A DNA stretch of 64,000 nt from Sphingorhabdus lutea (GCF_001889025.1 NZ_CP018154.1:424001-488000), one strand, 5' to 3'. Shown: positions 1 to 8,428, counted from the first letter of the stretch. Notes: generated by a model from the letters alone, not told the origin. Program-made: numbers and translations.

Positions 1-316
1 ATTCATGGCTATCAGGATCAATGCCCGAATCAATAATTGCCGCAATCACCCCTTGGCCACTTGCGCCCAATTGATAGGCGGGCAGAGCATTATGATAGGA
101 TGGCCCATCGGAACGATTATATTCGCTGGTAACGAAATTGGTGGGCGGTGGCGGCGGAGGGGGCGGGGGTGTAGGTGAGGCAGGAGGCGTAACGGGAGCC
201 GCAGGGGGGGAGGTAACTACGCCGCCGCCGCCGCCTCCACCACTGCCGCCACATGCTGATGTGGCAAGGGCAAAAATGATGGAAGTTCCGATTGCGATTT
301 TCCGACCGTTTGACAT
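1..316 (-). CDS. Subtilisin-like (S8) serine protease lipoprotein, N-terminal part only
   Basis: Partial gene that runs off the left edge of the window. The visible 105 residues start with a lipoprotein signal peptide whose lipobox ends ...LATSAC (Cys22). A Gly-rich stretch and a long Pro/Thr linker (about residues 23-60) follow. The start of a peptidase S8 domain comes next, with the catalytic-Asp motif IIDSGID near residue 100. Sphingomonads often carry such proteases with a C-terminal autotransporter barrel, but the C-terminus is outside the window, so that is only a possibility. ATG at 316 is preceded by a GGAGAGAG ribosome-binding site. The gene is divergent from dapD. The His and Ser of the triad cannot be checked here. 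Confidence 0.85.
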   Translation of the reverse strand, partial: MSNGRKIAIGTSIIFALATSACGGSGGGGGGGVVTSPPAAPVTPPASPTPPPPPPPPPTNFVTSEYNRSDGPSYHNALPAYQLGASGQGVIAAIIDSGIDPDSHE

Positions 317-507
317 TCTCTCTCCAAAATATTGTTTCACGCGGTTATTTTATTATTCTGATGTTAGATATTAAGTTGGATTTGGCAAATAATAAAATCT
401 TGTAATTGCTTTTTACTATGGGCATTGGATGTATAAGTTTTAATAACGGCAAAATAATATTTGTTTAATTGCCTATGCGTAAAAAATTTCGGCTTAAAGG
501 AAGTAAA

Positions 508-1347
508 ATGAATCAGAATCTAATCACATCAATTGAGGCCGCATGGGAAGATCGCGCCAATATATCAACCACCACCATCGGCGAAGTGCGTGATAATGTG
601 ATGGCGGCGCTTTGTATGTTGGATGATGGCAGCGCAAGGGTTGCCGAAAAAATTGATGGCGAATGGGTGGTGCATCAATGGTTGAAAAAGGCGGTTCTAC
701 TGTCTTTCCGATTAAATGATAATGTCATTATAGATGGCGGCGCGGCGGGCGCACCGGGATTTGACAAAGTGCCTTCGAAATTTGCAGGATGGGATGAAGG
801 TAAATTTCGCGATGCAGGTTTCCGTGTTGTTCCTGGCGCTGTCGCGCGGCATGGTTCGCACATCGCCAAAAATGTCGTTTTAATGCCCAGCTTTGTAAAT
901 ATTGGTGCGCGGGTTGATGAAGGCACAATGGTCGATACATGGGCCACGGTGGGCAGCTGTGCCCAAATTGGTAAAAATGTGCATATCAGCGGCGGTGCAG
1001 GCATTGGCGGCGTGTTAGAACCATTGCAAGCCGGCCCTGTAATTATTGAGGATGGCGCATTTATTGGCGCGCGTAGCGAAGTGGCAGAGGGCGTGATAGT
1101 GGGCGAAGGTGCGGTTCTTTCCATGGGCGTATATTTGGGCGCATCGACCAAAATTGTGGACCGCGCAACTGGCGAGGTGCATATTGGTAAAGTGCCGCCC
1201 TATGCGGTTGTTGTGCCGGGCGCGTTACCTGGAAAGCCATTGCCCGATGGCAGTGCAGGGCCGTCTTTATATTGCGCGGTGATTGTGAAAACTGTGGATG
1301 CACAAACGCGCAGCAAAACGGGCATTAACGAATTGCTTCGCGATTAA
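508..1347 (+). CDS. dapD: 2,3,4,5-tetrahydropyridine-2,6-dicarboxylate N-succinyltransferase
   Basis: DapD transfers succinyl from succinyl-CoA to tetrahydrodipicolinate in the succinylase branch of lysine/meso-diaminopimelate synthesis in the cytoplasm. The 279-residue product has the usual family length. It has an N-terminal helical region (1-100) and then hexapeptide repeats forming a left-handed beta-helix (about 110-235), including the conserved stretch [17 protein letters not shown] (139-155). An in-frame ATG exists 39 nt upstream at 469, but ATG 508 has a GGAAG site six bases ahead and gives the standard DapD N-terminus, so I chose it. It appears monocistronic, with a strong hairpin-plus-T terminator just downstream. 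Confidence 0.96.
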   Translation: MNQNLITSIEAAWEDRANISTTTIGEVRDNVMAALCMLDDGSARVAEKIDGEWVVHQWLKKAVLLSFRLNDNVIIDGGAAGAPGFDKVPSKFAGWDEGKFRDAGFRVVPGAVARHGSHIAKNVVLMPSFVNIGARVDEGTMVDTWATVGSCAQIGKNVHISGGAGIGGVLEPLQAGPVIIEDGAFIGARSEVAEGVIVGEGAVLSMGVYLGASTKIVDRATGEVHIGKVPPYAVVVPGALPGKPLPDGSAGPSLYCAVIVKTVDAQTRSKTGINELLRD

Positions 1348-1371
1348 ACCTTTTGAAACATAAACATATAA

Positions 1372-1419
1372 ATTGGGGAAAGGGCGGCCTGTTATGGCTT
1401 GCTTTTTCCCCATTTTTTT
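1372..1419 (+). terminator. Rho-independent terminator of dapD
   Basis: A GC-rich hairpin has left arm ATTGGGGAAAGGGCGGCC and a right arm ending TTTTTCCCCAT, with some G-U pairs. Seven T follow directly, 25 nt after the dapD stop codon. Confidence 0.8.
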
Positions 1420-1424
1420 GTCAT

Positions 1425-1560
1425 ATGCTTCTTCGCGGACCGGGCCCCTCTGGCGATGGCGGAATTTCCCCCTCGTGATGTCGGCCGCATCGGATGTTAT
1501 CCGGTGCAGTCAGGTCTATTTCTCATGGCATGTCTGAATCTGTGCATCCGATTGATACAT
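1425..1560 (+). promoter_or_regulatory. Structured 5' leader of the TerC-family gene (candidate cis-regulatory RNA)
   Basis: This is the unusually GC-rich and structured stretch between the dapD terminator and the TerC start. A 9-bp hairpin with a 3-base loop lies at 1487-1507 (arms GCATCGGAT and ATCCGGTGC, one G-U), followed by AGTCAGGTCTATTT. TerC/Alx-family genes are often controlled by structured leaders such as the manganese-sensing yybP-ykoY riboswitch. I could not find the canonical yybP-ykoY loop sequence GGGGAGUAG here, so the class is undecided. Confidence 0.35.
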
Positions 1561-1582
1561 AATGTTCAAGAGGATTAAATAC

Positions 1583-2566
1583 ATGGATTTTTTATTGATG
1601 GATTGGCTGGGTACACCAATCTGGTTTTGGCTCAGCTTTTTGGGGTTGGTCATTGTGCTTACCGCATTTGACCTTGGTATATTGCATAAAGAGGATAAGG
1701 AAATGGGCATAGCGGAAAGCCTGAAGCTTTCTGCATTTTATATCAGCATCGCCTTATTATTTGGCATATGGGTTTGGTATGCAAAGGGTGCGGATTTGGG
1801 ATTGAAATATTATACCGGATTTTTCATTGAAAAGGCGCTGTCCATTGACAATATTTTTGTCATATCATTGATTTTCAGCTATTTCTCTATCCCACGTAAA
1901 TATCAATATCGCGCGCTTTTATGGGGCATTATCGCGGTGATTATATTGCGTGGTATCATGATTGCTGCCGGGGCTGCATTGGTTCAGGAATTTTACTGGC
2001 TATTATATATATTCGCCCTGTTTTTGGTGTTTACCGGTGTGAAAATGTTGTTCGCAAAGGAATCGGAGGTCGATATTTCGGCCAATCCCGTTGTGCGCTT
2101 TATCTCATCAAAAATGCGGGTGACCAAGCAATTACATGGTGAGAAATTTTTGGTAAAAATAACCGATGAGAAAACAGGAAAATTGGTCCGCGCGGCGACG
2201 CCATTATTCCTTGCCTTGGTGTTAATAAATATTGCTGATTTGGTGTTCGCGGTGGACAGTGTGCCTGCAATTTTTGCGATAACCACCGACACTTTCATTG
2301 TTTATTCATCGAACATCATGGCGATATTGGGCCTTCGCGCGTTATATTTTGCCTTATCGGCGATGATCCATCGTTTCCATTATCTTAAATATGCGCTGGC
2401 TTTGGTTTTAATATTTATCGGGTCAAAGATTTTCGTGGCTGATTTCCTATTGGATGGGGGTAAATTCCCACCATTGGCAAGCCTTGCGGTGACATTTGGT
2501 CTTATTGCTGGGGGGATATTTTGGTCGCTTTGGAAAACGCGGCATGTTCCGGCAATTGCTGAATAA
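1583..2566 (+). CDS. TerC/Alx-family integral membrane protein
   Basis: Polytopic inner-membrane protein of 327 residues with about nine hydrophobic segments. It carries both conserved acidic TerC motifs: FFIEKALSIDNIFV in the third membrane segment, and INIADLVFAVDSVPA about 125 residues later. Family members (Alx, TerC, MeeF/MeeY/YceF-type) are linked to manganese export, metallation of exported proteins and tellurite resistance. Assigning manganese efflux here is inference. ATG 1583 was chosen over ATG 1562 because AAGAGG lies 9 nt ahead of it, and the upstream start would add a charged extension. A long structured leader precedes the gene and a bidirectional terminator follows. Confidence 0.9.
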   Translation: MDFLLMDWLGTPIWFWLSFLGLVIVLTAFDLGILHKEDKEMGIAESLKLSAFYISIALLFGIWVWYAKGADLGLKYYTGFFIEKALSIDNIFVISLIFSYFSIPRKYQYRALLWGIIAVIILRGIMIAAGAALVQEFYWLLYIFALFLVFTGVKMLFAKESEVDISANPVVRFISSKMRVTKQLHGEKFLVKITDEKTGKLVRAATPLFLALVLINIADLVFAVDSVPAIFAITTDTFIVYSSNIMAILGLRALYFALSAMIHRFHYLKYALALVLIFIGSKIFVADFLLDGGKFPPLASLAVTFGLIAGGIFWSLWKTRHVPAIAE

Positions 2567-2626
2567 AAAGGCGCGAATAGGAATGTAAAAATAGCGGCGC
2601 AGTTGGCTTAATTGCGCTGCGCCCAT

Positions 2627-2668
2627 AAAAAAAGGCTGGCCCTGCAAATATGCATGGCCGGCCTTTTT
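2627..2668. terminator. Bidirectional terminator between terC-like gene and grxD
   Basis: A hairpin with arms AAAAAGGCTGGCC and GGCCGGCCTTTTT has A-runs on one side and T-runs on the other, so it can work on both strands. It sits between the convergent ends of the two genes. Confidence 0.8.
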
Positions 2669-2691
2669 CAATTTAAAATAATATTAAAAAA

Positions 2692-3027
2692 TTATGCTTC
2701 GGCTTTTTTCAATGATTTTTCATCGGCCATGCTTTGCAATTCGCCTGCTTCAAACATTTCCATCATAATGTCGCTGCCGCCCAAAAATTCGCCTTTTATA
2801 TAAAGCTGGGGAATGGTGGGCCAATCGGAAAATTCCTTTATCCCTTGGCGAATTTCCATGTCTTGCAACACATCCACCGTTTCATAGGCAAGGCCAAGAT
2901 GATCCAATATGGCGATGGCGCGGCTGGAAAAACCGCATTGTGGGAACAATGCTGTGCCCTTCATAAATAAAACGACATCATTGGCATTTACCAATTTTTC
3001 AATACGTTCATGTGCCGGATTTGTCAT
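2692..3027 (-). CDS. grxD: Monothiol glutaredoxin, CGFS type (Grx4/GrxD)
   Basis: Cytosolic glutaredoxin of 111 residues with the single-thiol active site CGFS at residues 31-34. It also has the glutathione-binding elements WPTIPQLYI and GGSDI. CGFS glutaredoxins bind a glutathione-ligated [2Fe-2S] cluster, often as a heterodimer with BolA proteins, and take part in Fe-S delivery and iron sensing. The gene is last in a three-gene minus-strand operon, 17 nt after the BolA gene, which fits the known Grx4-BolA partnership. A short charged tail (residues 97-111) follows the fold. Confidence 0.95.
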   Translation of the reverse strand: MTNPAHERIEKLVNANDVVLFMKGTALFPQCGFSSRAIAILDHLGLAYETVDVLQDMEIRQGIKEFSDWPTIPQLYIKGEFLGGSDIMMEMFEAGELQSMADEKSLKKAEA

Positions 3028-3044
3028 AAATAATTCCTTTAATT

Positions 3045-3275
3045 TTATGCAGCAGCAGTGGTGAGTTGTAATGCGTGCAATTCACCGCCCATGCGGCCAC
3101 CCAATGCGGCATATACTGCCTGATGTTGTTTAATACGGTTCATACCGGCAAAAGATGCGCTGACCACATGGGCGGCATAATGATCGCCATCACCGGCAAG
3201 GTCGGTAATTGTGACGTCCGCATCGGGAATTGCTGCGATAATCATATTTTTAATATCATCTGATGCCATGGGCAT
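3045..3275 (-). CDS. BolA/IbaG-family protein
   Basis: Small BolA-fold protein of 76 residues. The conserved C-terminal half [18 protein letters not shown] carries the His that helps ligate the shared Fe-S cluster with CGFS glutaredoxins. The short length and the HALQL ending resemble the IbaG/BolA2 type. The gene lies between the F1-ATPase zeta-like gene (5 nt upstream) and grxD, so the product probably acts with Grx4 in Fe-S trafficking. ATG 3275 has GAGGCG about eight bases upstream. An alternative in-frame ATG at 3269 would remove two residues. Confidence 0.9.
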   Translation of the reverse strand: MPMASDDIKNMIIAAIPDADVTITDLAGDGDHYAAHVVSASFAGMNRIKQHQAVYAALGGRMGGELHALQLTTAAA

Positions 3276-3280
3276 ATGAT

Positions 3281-3604
3281 TTACGCCTCATCCATCAATT
3301 GACGGCGGGCCTCTACCATTAAATCATCCATGGCGGCGCGCACGGTGTCGGCATCGCATTCAATCCCCGCAGAGGTCAGGTCGCCCAAAACCTTGCGCAG
3401 CACATCTTCATCGCCCGCCTCTTCAAAATCGGCCTGAACCACAGATTTGCCATAGGCGTCTTTTTCTTCGGCGGTAAGGCCCATTTTATCCGCCGCCCAA
3501 TGGCCCAATAATTTGTTGCGCCGCGCCGTGATGCGGAATTGCACTTCCTCATCACGGGCAAATTTATTCTCAAATGCGCGTTCGCGATCTTCAAATGCAG
3601 TCAT
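3281..3604 (-). CDS. DUF1476 protein, F1-ATPase zeta-subunit-like inhibitor
   Basis: Soluble helical protein of 107 residues beginning MTAFEDRERAFENKFARDEE, the hallmark of DUF1476. In Paracoccus the member of this family is the zeta subunit, whose N-terminal segment inhibits ATP hydrolysis by the F1FO-ATP synthase. Family length and the N-terminal inhibitory segment both match. A role as ATPase inhibitor here is inferred from the family. It is the first gene of a tight operon with bolA and grxD (5- and 17-nt gaps), a grouping that is not explained by ATP synthase biology alone. Confidence 0.88.
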   Translation of the reverse strand: MTAFEDRERAFENKFARDEEVQFRITARRNKLLGHWAADKMGLTAEEKDAYGKSVVQADFEEAGDEDVLRKVLGDLTSAGIECDADTVRAAMDDLMVEARRQLMDEA

Positions 3605-3703
3605 ATTCTCACCTTGCTATTTAAATTTCCATACCCCTTCACCTAATGCGCAATGCACCACGAAACAAGGGGGAAGGCGTTAAATAGACAAGATTATATA
3701 TGA

Positions 3704-4699
3704 TTAAATTTCAACCACCAATTTTCCAACAGCCTTGCGGTCGCCCAGTGCAGCAATGGCGGTGGCGGCATTTTCTAAATTATAACGCTGTGAAATGCGC
3801 GGTGCGATTTTGCCTGCCTTATGCAAATCAAACAGGCTGTTAATATTGTCCATATTGGTTTTGGGATCACGCGCGGCAAATGCACCCCAAAATACGCCGC
3901 AAATATCACAACTTTTCAACAGGGTAAGGTTAAGGGGCAATTTGGCGATACCTGCGGGGAAACCAACCACCAATAAACGACCCTCCCACGCAATTGCACG
4001 AACGGCAGGTTCGCTATAATCACCGCCAACCGTGTCATAAACAATGTTAAATCCATCGCCGCCTGCTGCAGCCTTAAATTTATTGGCTAAATCCTTTGAT
4101 GCGTCTTTATCGAATGGTTGATAGGGGTAAATTACCACATCATCCGCGCCTGCCTCTCGCGCAATGGCGGCTTTTTCCTCGCTGGAAACACCGGCAACAA
4201 CATATCCGCCATATGCCTTGGCCAGTTCAATTGCGGATATTCCAATGCCGCCCGCCCCGCCAAGGACAAGGACCTTATCGCCCGTCTTCATATGGCCGCG
4301 ATCTTTTAATGCATGAACCGATGTGCCATATGTCATTAACAATGCCGATCCCGTGGCAAAATCCATATCTTCGGGCATTTTGAAACAGTTAAAGGCCATG
4401 GCCGCGACCTTTTCGGCAAGGCCATTATGACCGGTAAGCGCAATAATCTTATCCCCCACGGCAAATCCGGTCACGCCGTCGCCCACTGCCTCTACCACAC
4501 CGGCAACTTCACCGCCCGGCGCAAAGGGACGGGGCGGCTTAAATTGATAACGGTCTTCTATAATCAATGTATCGGGAAAATTGATGGAACATGCCTTTAC
4601 CGCAATGACAATATGCCCCGCCATTGCCACCGGTTCGGGCAATTCGCCTATGCTTAATGTTTCTGGTCCGCCGACGATTGACGATAATAATGCTTTCAT
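3704..4699 (-). CDS. NADPH:quinone oxidoreductase-like MDR-family dehydrogenase
   Basis: Medium-chain dehydrogenase/reductase of 331 residues. The GroES-like N-terminal domain (1-125) lacks the structural and catalytic Cys/His zinc sets. A Rossmann domain follows with the nucleotide loop VLGGAGGIGISAIELAK (about 145-161). This fits the zinc-independent quinone oxidoreductase (QorA/zeta-crystallin) group, which reduces quinones or enals with NADPH. The exact substrate is unknown. ATG 4699 is preceded by GGAGGAG with good spacing. The longer open frame to 4777 has no ribosome-binding site and extends the N-terminus beyond the family norm. Confidence 0.88.
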   Translation of the reverse strand: MKALLSSIVGGPETLSIGELPEPVAMAGHIVIAVKACSINFPDTLIIEDRYQFKPPRPFAPGGEVAGVVEAVGDGVTGFAVGDKIIALTGHNGLAEKVAAMAFNCFKMPEDMDFATGSALLMTYGTSVHALKDRGHMKTGDKVLVLGGAGGIGISAIELAKAYGGYVVAGVSSEEKAAIAREAGADDVVIYPYQPFDKDASKDLANKFKAAAGGDGFNIVYDTVGGDYSEPAVRAIAWEGRLLVVGFPAGIAKLPLNLTLLKSCDICGVFWGAFAARDPKTNMDNINSLFDLHKAGKIAPRISQRYNLENAATAIAALGDRKAVGKLVVEI

Positions 4700-4874
4700 G
4701 GCTTGGCTCCTCCAAAAATTTAACTGCGGAATTAAATTCCAAAGCCAATCGATGCCATAGCGCGGCGATGATGCCAAGCCATATGTTTATTTATATGCGG
4801 ATAATGCCGAATATTGCGGGTTTAACGCCGCAAAAATTAACTAATATAAAAGGGGCAGTTATAACGCCGCCCCC

Positions 4875-4952
4875 AAAATTTCAGATAAATGTTCAGGGGC
4901 GATTTAACGGCCCAAATTCTCAGACAAATGTTCAGGGACGGTTTAACGACCC
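4875..4952. repeat. Two tandem copies of a 39-bp unit overlapping the herA stop codon
   Basis: On the minus strand two adjacent 39-base units match at 33 of 39 positions. The first (4952-4914) covers the last two codons and the TAA of the HerA-like gene. The second (4913-4875) repeats that segment, including a second TAA. Both contain CTGAACATTT. Most likely a local tandem duplication that left the reading frame untouched. Confidence 0.85.
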
Positions 4953-6637
4953 TGACTACGCCAGCGTTTAACAATTCGCTCAATGCTATCGCCTTCGCCG
5001 CCAGTTTGATTCCACAATTCTGAGAAGACCGGATCTTCCGATGCGGGACGTTTCTCCTCGGCCAAATTGTCCAGCGCAACTCGGATGGGAATGGACACGC
5101 CCTCACCACAAACAATGCATTCACGGTTACGTAGCGCAGGGATAGCATCCAAAAATCCGCGCGCGCCCTCTGGCATGGCGGCGCGAACAAATGCTTGGTC
5201 GCGGTCATTGTTCAAACGCATGGAGATTATGGTGCCGCACTGCGACAATACGCCTTCGGCCAAATCGGATGGCCTTTGTGTAATCAGTCCCAATGAAACG
5301 CCATATTTACGTCCTTCTTTGGCGATTCGTTCAAGGATAGAGCGCACAACGCTTTCTCCTGCTTTGCGGTCGGATGGAATATATCTATGTGCCTCTTCGC
5401 ACACCAATAAAATTGGGCGTTGCGGTTCGTTGCGCGACCAAATGGCATAGTCAAATACCATGCGCGATAAAACCGCGACAACGGTGGAGGTGATGTCAGA
5501 TGGCATGGAGGACACATCGATAATGGAAATCGGTTTACCCTCGGCGGGGAGACGGAAAATCTTTGACAGAAATTCGCTCATCGTATCGCCAACCAACATG
5601 CCAGAGAACATGAAATTATAGCGCGGATCGGCCTTAATCTCATCAATTTTACCCTTAATCCGCATAAATGGCGCAGAGGAAGTGGCTTTATCCAATTTAC
5701 CCATTTCGGTCTGCAAAATATTGGTCAGGTCAGATAATAAATATGGGATGGGCGAATCGACCGTCAATTTACTAATGCCCTCCGCCGCGCGGTTTTTGGC
5801 GCGGGCGGCCAGTAAACAACGGGCCAAAATATCGCAATCAGTTTGCCGGTCATCGCCCGATGATTTAATGAACACCTCGCAATGTTCATTAAAATTCATC
5901 AACCAATATGGCATGGCAAGGTTGTTTACATCATATAATGCGCCATTATTTTTGAACGCCGCGCTATATTCGCCATGCGGGTCAATCATTACAATATGCC
6001 CTTCGGGGGCAAGATCGCAAATTTTATGTAATATCAATGCTGCGGAGGTTGATTTACCCGTACCGGTTGAACCCAAAAGCGCGAAATGCTTACCCAACAT
6101 GGCATCAACATATAATGAACCGCGAATATCCTTTGTGGGGAACACCGTGCCAATTTGCACGGTGGCGCGGCCATCGGCGGTATAAACCTGCTTCATATCT
6201 TGGCTGGACACGGCATAAACCTCTGCGCCCGGGACGGGATATCTGGTAACACCACGGCGGAAATTATATACTTTTCCGGTTAATTTTTCTTCATCACCCT
6301 CACCTAAAAAATCAACCGCCGCCATGATGACGCCATTTTCCCGTTCATGTAATTTTTGGCTTCTGATACTGGCCAACAGCCATGTGCTGCCAATTTTAAT
6401 CTTAATCTGGCTGCCCACTTGGCCCGCCATGGCAATGCTGACGTCATGATGGGTGGATAATTTATTGATTAAGGATGCATCCAATGTCACCTGTGACCCC
6501 GAACCGGAAATTTCCATCACAAAACCAATATGATGCAATATTTTGGGGGCTGTGCCCTCTCCCACAGGCATGGATATTCTGCCTGTATCGGCATCAGATG
6601 CGCCATGTTGAAAATCCGAATGTTGGTAATTATCCAT
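4943..6637 (-). CDS. HerA-type hexameric ATPase/helicase (DUF87 family)
   Basis: ATPase of 564 residues in the HerA/FtsK-like superfamily. It has an N-terminal HAS-barrel-like beta domain (about 30-170), Walker A GSTGTGKST (189-197), Walker B ILLVCEEAH (409-417) and the conserved GRKYGVSLGLITQRPSDL region near 442-460. HerA proteins form hexameric DNA translocases that usually work with the nuclease NurA in end resection. Bacterial versions also occur alone or in defence cassettes. No NurA, Mre11/SbcD or other nuclease gene lies next to it here. The ATP-binding class is certain; the DNA role is inferred. The start at 6637 has no strong ribosome-binding site. Confidence 0.88.
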   Translation of the reverse strand: MDNYQHSDFQHGASDADTGRISMPVGEGTAPKILHHIGFVMEISGSGSQVTLDASLINKLSTHHDVSIAMAGQVGSQIKIKIGSTWLLASIRSQKLHERENGVIMAAVDFLGEGDEEKLTGKVYNFRRGVTRYPVPGAEVYAVSSQDMKQVYTADGRATVQIGTVFPTKDIRGSLYVDAMLGKHFALLGSTGTGKSTSAALILHKICDLAPEGHIVMIDPHGEYSAAFKNNGALYDVNNLAMPYWLMNFNEHCEVFIKSSGDDRQTDCDILARCLLAARAKNRAAEGISKLTVDSPIPYLLSDLTNILQTEMGKLDKATSSAPFMRIKGKIDEIKADPRYNFMFSGMLVGDTMSEFLSKIFRLPAEGKPISIIDVSSMPSDITSTVVAVLSRMVFDYAIWSRNEPQRPILLVCEEAHRYIPSDRKAGESVVRSILERIAKEGRKYGVSLGLITQRPSDLAEGVLSQCGTIISMRLNNDRDQAFVRAAMPEGARGFLDAIPALRNRECIVCGEGVSIPIRVALDNLAEEKRPASEDPVFSELWNQTGGEGDSIERIVKRWRSQGR

Positions 6638-6749
6638 TTTATTGCCTTTAATAATATAGTCGAAGGCAAATTAGGAAGATTTGGTAAATATATGGTTAGG
6701 AAAAGCGAAGGGGCGTGATTATTATGTCTAAATCCCAAAGCCAAAAATG

Positions 6750-7517
6750 TTATTTTTGAAATATGCGTCCGGCAATCCATCCCAGAAAAAGCGAAATAAA
6801 TACTGCAAGCAAGCCATAAAACAGCGAATATTGTTCGGCCAATTTTGTAATCAGCGCCTCAAAACCCACTTTTTTAATTTCCACGCGCACCTTGTCATTG
6901 GCGGCGATAACCTCCCCGTTGCTTAATAATAATGTCTCGGCAATATATGTGCCAACGGGAACATTGGAGGGTAGATATAATCGGGCGCGATATAGCACAT
7001 TGTCGGTGATTTGAACCTCTGACTGACGCTCGGCATAAATGGATTTACGCTGTAACAAATCGGCAAGGCCATCGACAAAGCGTTGATTGGCATTTTGGTC
7101 AATAATACCGCCGGGGGATAGTTGCAGGCGGTTTATCCCCAATTCGTAAATTAACGCGGTTTTACGATCGACTATTTTTTCAAGCGGCGCAGAAGATGCA
7201 ATGGAATAATAGCTTGGCACAGAAAGATATTCCTGTGACGCTGCGTTAATCCATATACCGCCCACTTTTTGTTTTTCGCGTATGATAATGGATTGGTCAG
7301 GCCCGCGTAATATGACAACAACATCAATTTTATCATGCCGTTCAATATCTTTATTGATGATAGCGCCAAATAATAACAGCTCGGTCCCGCTGAAGCTGGA
7401 CCTTATCTCCACCTTGCTTTGAGAAATATCGGGCACTAATTTCGGCTCTGCATGCAGCATATTTGCCGTGATTAAGCAACAAAACGCCGTCAGGATGAAA
7501 GAAATGCGCAGCATCAT
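6750..7517 (-). CDS. TIGR02186/Alph_Pro_TM family membrane protein
   Basis: Protein of 255 residues with an N-terminal signal peptide (MMLRISFILTAFCCLITANMLHA), a periplasmic beta-rich region of about 200 residues and one C-terminal membrane helix (about 229-250) ending in a short basic tail. This is the Alph_Pro_TM family, restricted to alphaproteobacteria and habitually encoded beside a TauE/SafE transporter. Its start codon overlaps the TauE stop (ATGATG against TGA), so the two are translationally coupled. The function is unknown. A periplasmic accessory role for the transporter is inference from synteny. Confidence 0.88.
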   Translation of the reverse strand: MMLRISFILTAFCCLITANMLHAEPKLVPDISQSKVEIRSSFSGTELLLFGAIINKDIERHDKIDVVVILRGPDQSIIIREKQKVGGIWINAASQEYLSVPSYYSIASSAPLEKIVDRKTALIYELGINRLQLSPGGIIDQNANQRFVDGLADLLQRKSIYAERQSEVQITDNVLYRARLYLPSNVPVGTYIAETLLLSNGEVIAANDKVRVEIKKVGFEALITKLAEQYSLFYGLLAVFISLFLGWIAGRIFQK

Positions 7518-8428
7518 AATAAATGCACCGAATAAATTTCATCAGGTTGATAGCCAAGCCCCAATGCCATTCGAATTGCCACCAACAACACAATAACCGC
7601 CAATGCAAATCGTAAATAGGTGGGGCGGAATTTATATGCCAATCGCGCACCAATTTGCGCGCCGGTCACACTGCCCACCAACAATAACACCACCAATACA
7701 ATATCCACCGCCTTGGTCGTCAAACTATGTGTCATGGTGGCCGCAATGGTGACAAATAATATTTGGAATAACGACGTCCCCACCACTACCTGTGCGCCCA
7801 TGCCCAAAATATATAACATGGCCGGCACCATGATGAAACCGCCGCCAACGCCCAATAACATTGTTAATATACCGGTTATAAAACCCAAAAATAATGGGGC
7901 GATTGGCGAAATATATAAATTTGAACGGTAAAAACGCCATCTAAAGGGCAGGCTGGCCACAAGGGGGTGATGACGCCGTTTCGCCGCGCTTACTCTAGTT
8001 CCTAATCTTTCCGCCTTTATCGCAAGCCAGCTTTCCTTTGCCATCATCCCGCCAATCCATCCCAGCATGATGACATAAATAATGTTAATCACCGTATCAA
8101 TTTGGCCCAAACTTTCCAACCAGCTGAATAAAAATGCGCCTGCCAAAGTGCCCACTAATCCGCCGACAACCATCACCAAGCCCATATGCACATCCACACC
8201 GCCGCGCCGCATATGCGCCGCAATGCCCGACACGCTGGTTCCTGTTACTTGGGTGGAGGCAGAGGCGGCGGCAACCGTTGGCGGAATGCCATAGAAAATC
8301 AACAAGGGGGTGGTCAAAAATCCGCCGCCCACGCCAAATAATCCGGATAAAATACCGACCAATCCACCCAATAATATAATCAACAGGGCGTTGACCGATA
8401 AATTGGCAATGGGCAGATAAATTTCCAT
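7514..8428 (-). CDS. TauE/SafE (TSUP) family sulfite/organosulfonate exporter-like permease
   Basis: Inner-membrane permease of 304 residues made of two similar halves. Each begins with the family signature: GGLVGILSGLFGVGGGFLTTPLL near residues 20-42, and GFITGILTMLLGVGGGFIMVPAM in the second half. TSUP proteins move sulfite, sulfoacetate or related sulfur anions across the membrane. The substrate here cannot be told from sequence. It is transcribed with and overlaps the Alph_Pro_TM gene by four bases. The 165-nt gap upstream separates it from the outer-membrane barrel gene. Confidence 0.9.
   Translation of the reverse strand: MEIYLPIANLSVNALLIILLGGLVGILSGLFGVGGGFLTTPLLIFYGIPPTVAAASASTQVTGTSVSGIAAHMRRGGVDVHMGLVMVVGGLVGTLAGAFLFSWLESLGQIDTVINIIYVIMLGWIGGMMAKESWLAIKAERLGTRVSAAKRRHHPLVASLPFRWRFYRSNLYISPIAPLFLGFITGILTMLLGVGGGFIMVPAMLYILGMGAQVVVGTSLFQILFVTIAATMTHSLTTKAVDIVLVVLLLVGSVTGAQIGARLAYKFRPTYLRFALAVIVLLVAIRMALGLGYQPDEIYSVHLL

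Noticed and set aside
1425..1560. Canonical yybP-ykoY manganese riboswitch
   Set aside because: The conserved loop GGGGAGUAG and the paired 3' element were not found. The region is kept only as an unclassified leader.
5682..6185. Plus-strand frame of 167 codons opposite the HerA-like gene
   Set aside because: It is antisense to an intact ATPase gene and has no ribosome-binding site or homology I recognise.
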